Positions 61,500-64,000 of a DNA stretch of 64,000 nt are shown in pieces. Source of the stretch: Sthenelais limicola. Taxonomy: Eukaryota > Annelida > Polychaeta > Phyllodocida > Sigalionidae. The stretch spans positions 153,630,517-153,694,516 of the forward strand of contig OW804095.1 of the NCBI GenBank assembly GCA_942159475.1. Reading direction: 5' to 3'. Both the position numbers and the translations under genes were made by a program. Below the pieces are notes generated by a model. It made no database searches and was not told where the DNA came from. It saw only the letters and a program-made list of their open reading frames with translations. Each line of letters opens with the position of its first letter. Positions within the stretch are counted from its first letter, which is position 1.

Positions 61500-64000
61500 A
61501 TGGAAGAGGCTGCGAATACGCCTGAGTTGGCTTTGTTCGACAAGATTAAACGTTCCGTTGAGCGTTTAGCAGCGTTACCGCAAGCAATAGTAACGAGAGG
61601 ACAGAGACGAGAGAATAGAGGCAAAATCTTGAACCAGCAGCCGAGGCAATTGGACTTTGTTGAAGACCCATACGAGGTGCCTCAGGACATGGAAAATGTC
61701 CCAGATGTGAATGCAAGATTAAACCCAGGAGCAATTCCATTACCTCCACCACCAGTTCGTCAAAATCAACAGGAGGAGGTAGTGAACAACGATATTAATG
61801 TGGACTTAATTGACGAAATTATTAACAGAAACGTACAGCAGTTGGCTGGAAACAATATTGGGCACGAGGAACACATAGAGGACGTGTCAGACGAGGAGGA
61901 GCAGCTCGTTGGAGATGAGCAAGACCAGCACGAAGGAGTTGACCTTAACTTAGAGGGAGAGCAGGAGCCTGAACCAGCTGTGGAAGCAGCTAATCCAGTG
62001 GAAAATCAACAGGAGGAGTTGCAGGAAAATCAGCCTCAGGTCGGTTTGAATGTTGATAATAATATTGAAAAAAATGTTGTGGAAGGAAACCAGGTTGATG
62101 AAAGGGACATAAATAATCACAGAGAGAGAGTGTTAACTCCTAGGGAGCCAACACCTCCTTCTCCGAGGATTAACCCAGCTAATCAGGTAAACCAAGCAGA
62201 TCAAGCTAATCGAGGGCCTTATTACCCATTCGAGACCCCTGGTTTAAACGACAACTTTCAAACCCCTTTACAAACCCCTGCAAAACCAACTTTGAATCAG
62301 CTTATACAACAGACACAGAGGCCTATTCTGAAGAATTTCCCACAGGCCCCAGTGTTTAACGTGAATGGTCCAAGACCCCCTGTGATAACCCCCCATCACG
62401 TACAGCAACAAATCCCACTTAGACCTGATCCATATCAAAACTGGTGGGATATGGCGAATAGACAGGGAGGTTTGCCTTCTCCCAGGCACGTGCAGGATGA
62501 TGAAAATGCTGGTATTAATGAACAGTTCTATACCCCCTACCAGTATGTTCCACCTCAAGGACAATATCATCAATACGGTGAAAATGTGGCACAACAAGGA
62601 CAAAACTTTGTGCAACAACAAGCACAGAATGCAGTGCCACAACAGCCTCAAAATATTGTGAATCAGCCACAGCAAAACCAAGTCCCAGATCCCAACGTTA
62701 ATGTGAATCAAGCTCCCCAGCCAAGAAACATTGATCAGGGGATCCAAAGAGGACGACAAAGACAGGGAAGGGGTAGGAATACACCCCCTCACAGACAGGT
62801 GCCTAGGCAGAATTATCCTAGGAACCAAACCCCAAATAGACAGCAACAGAATTTTCAATTGCCAAACGTACAACAAGGGATGTACAGACCACCACCCCCA
62901 CCCTATGGTCAACATCTCTACGATTTGGTGGATGAAATAAAGCAGATGAGATTAGATCAGACTGCTTTTCTGGATGTGTCCTTAAGAAGGCAAGCAGAGG
63001 CTACTGGCCTCACTTCGACAGCAGCATTGTCCAAACAATACAGAAAACCCCCCTTGGTTTTCGACAAGCCCACAGCTATGAGACCTGTGAATGAATTCTT
63101 CGATGAATTTGAGGCATTTACAGTGCCTATTCGCGAGGATAACCAGCTTATGGTTACCACTCTGGTCCAATACTTGTCGGGGAGGGCTAAAACCTTCTAC
63201 AACCAAATAGTTGGTGTATATGGCGACACATTGCCATATAATCGCATTAAAACCGATTTTATTGCTAAATTCAGCGAGCTTCCTTTAGCCGAGGTGTTGA
63301 GGGATTATTCCCATAGAAAGCAGGGCAGGCACGAGAAGGTGATAGATTATGACAACGATATGTTAACCTTACTCTCCAAGGCAAATGTTCCCTTACATGT
63401 ACAGATCAGGTTCTATGTTACAAATCTGAGACCAGAACTGGCTGGAAGAGTGGCTTCCGAGTTTCCAACCACTTTAGATCAAGCCTCAAAAATAGCAGCC
63501 AAACATGAGGGGATGATAGCCTCAGACAGAGCCCCTAGCCACATGCCTATGGAGGAAGCAATACACATGATGTATTCGAAAAAAGAAAAGAATTATACAA
63601 AGAAATACAGCGAGGATAGTGATCGTAAAAGAGAGCAATATCACAGATCTCGAGCTGATAAGTATAGAGAGGCTAGGAAAACTCAGGAAAAGAAGGGGGA
63701 AAAGCCTCAGAAATACAGATCAAAGCCCAAGAATTATGATAGCTCTGACTACTACGATAGCAGCAGAGAGAGGTCATCCAGTCGCCACAGCAATTTTAGC
63801 AACAGAAGCTCCAGCAGGGAGAAAAGTGGTGATGAGAAAAAGTATTACAAAAAGGACAAAAAGCATTTTAGAAGCAATAGCAAAGATAAATCGGTGTCCT
63901 TCAACAAGGACAAGAAACATAGATCTAAATCGCCAAAGGGAGGTGAAAACAAATGGAGAGATGTCACCCCCCACAGATCATCCTCCAAAGAGAGTGATGA
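61500..64000 (+). CDS. gag: Gag polyprotein of a Gypsy-like LTR retrotransposon, partial
   Basis: Open for 833 codons from ATG 61500 to the window edge without a stop. Gag proteins assemble the particle in which the element RNA is reverse-transcribed. Residues 1-490 are low-complexity: acidic around 115-160, then rich in Gln, Pro and Asn. Residues about 518-672 form a Retrotrans_gag-type domain: PLVFDKPTAMRPVNEFFDEF, YLSGRAKTFYNQ, FIAKFSELP, DYSHRKQGRHEKVIDYDNDM and FYVTNLRPELAG. From about 690 the chain becomes Lys/Arg/Ser-rich with SRERSSSRHS-type RS motifs, a likely nucleic-acid-binding tail. No CCHC knuckle, protease or RT is reached before the edge. The N-terminal extension is long for a Gypsy Gag. 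Its position after an LTR-like segment and PBS supports the call; the intact frame suggests a young copy. Confidence 0.88.
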   Translation, partial: MEEAANTPELALFDKIKRSVERLAALPQAIVTRGQRRENRGKILNQQPRQLDFVEDPYEVPQDMENVPDVNARLNPGAIPLPPPPVRQNQQEEVVNNDINVDLIDEIINRNVQQLAGNNIGHEEHIEDVSDEEEQLVGDEQDQHEGVDLNLEGEQEPEPAVEAANPVENQQEELQENQPQVGLNVDNNIEKNVVEGNQVDERDINNHRERVLTPREPTPPSPRINPANQVNQADQANRGPYYPFETPGLNDNFQTPLQTPAKPTLNQLIQQTQRPILKNFPQAPVFNVNGPRPPVITPHHVQQQIPLRPDPYQNWWDMANRQGGLPSPRHVQDDENAGINEQFYTPYQYVPPQGQYHQYGENVAQQGQNFVQQQAQNAVPQQPQNIVNQPQQNQVPDPNVNVNQAPQPRNIDQGIQRGRQRQGRGRNTPPHRQVPRQNYPRNQTPNRQQQNFQLPNVQQGMYRPPPPPYGQHLYDLVDEIKQMRLDQTAFLDVSLRRQAEATGLTSTAALSKQYRKPPLVFDKPTAMRPVNEFFDEFEAFTVPIREDNQLMVTTLVQYLSGRAKTFYNQIVGVYGDTLPYNRIKTDFIAKFSELPLAEVLRDYSHRKQGRHEKVIDYDNDMLTLLSKANVPLHVQIRFYVTNLRPELAGRVASEFPTTLDQASKIAAKHEGMIASDRAPSHMPMEEAIHMMYSKKEKNYTKKYSEDSDRKREQYHRSRADKYREARKTQEKKGEKPQKYRSKPKNYDSSDYYDSSRERSSSRHSNFSNRSSSREKSGDEKKYYKKDKKHFRSNSKDKSVSFNKDKKHRSKSPKGGENKWRDVTPHRSSSKESD

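Overview
This is a repeat-dominated stretch of metazoan nuclear DNA. The evidence is: non-LTR retrotransposons with metazoan-type APE and reverse transcriptase domains, a Gypsy-type gag, dozens of short TA-flanked inverted-repeat elements (MITEs), several long satellite or minisatellite arrays, moderately AT-rich spacers, and no operons. The repeat content looks like a marine invertebrate, but the sequence alone does not fix the species. I recognised no host protein-coding gene. Every coding region I can support belongs to a mobile element. MITE family letters (A, B, C, F, G, H, I, K) are my own labels. LAYOUT. 1-2.7 kb: purine-rich DNA, a foldback MITE, small tandem duplications. 2.75-7.14 kb: a 4.4-kb satellite of 75/71-bp monomers. 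7.1-16.5 kb: spacer packed with MITE-A copies (about 240 bp, TIR starting GGGTCAGATTTTCAG), nested with MITE-K, MITE-B and MITE-G, plus a 21-bp minisatellite of 17 units. 17.3-18.7 kb: an 11-bp G-rich array in which GGGG recurs with 7-nt spacers. 19-26 kb: MITE-C copies, a 408-bp duplication, a large foldback element and a CT-rich array. 26.8-28.9 kb: a 5'-truncated LINE with an open reverse transcriptase. 29-42 kb: MITEs, SINE-like fragments, an 18-bp minisatellite that appears to derive from the end of MITE-K, a 52-bp array, and a degenerate minus-strand LINE. 42.7-48.6 kb: CT-rich arrays (33-bp, hexamer, CCT/CCA). 51.65-53.09 kb: a 55/59-bp satellite. 53.09-60.05 kb: a seemingly full-length LINE of about 7 kb inserted in that satellite. 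60.9-64 kb: the 5' part of a Gypsy-like LTR element with a long open gag that runs off the window. HOW THE GENES WORK TOGETHER. The 7-kb LINE is the most interesting object. ORF1 joins a coiled coil and an RNA-binding-like region to a NADAR/YbiA-like domain, a family that acts on ADP-ribose or N-glycosidic bonds. ORF2 is a separate SGNH-hydrolase-like protein with all four catalytic blocks. ORF3 is the APE endonuclease plus reverse transcriptase that does target-primed integration. Two near-identical bulged hairpins lie between ORF2 and ORF3, with outer stems that pair in both copies despite different sequence. All three ORFs are open, so the copy looks young. The rest of the window records MITE insertion, nesting, local duplication and array expansion, including two arrays that begin at broken MITE-A copies.
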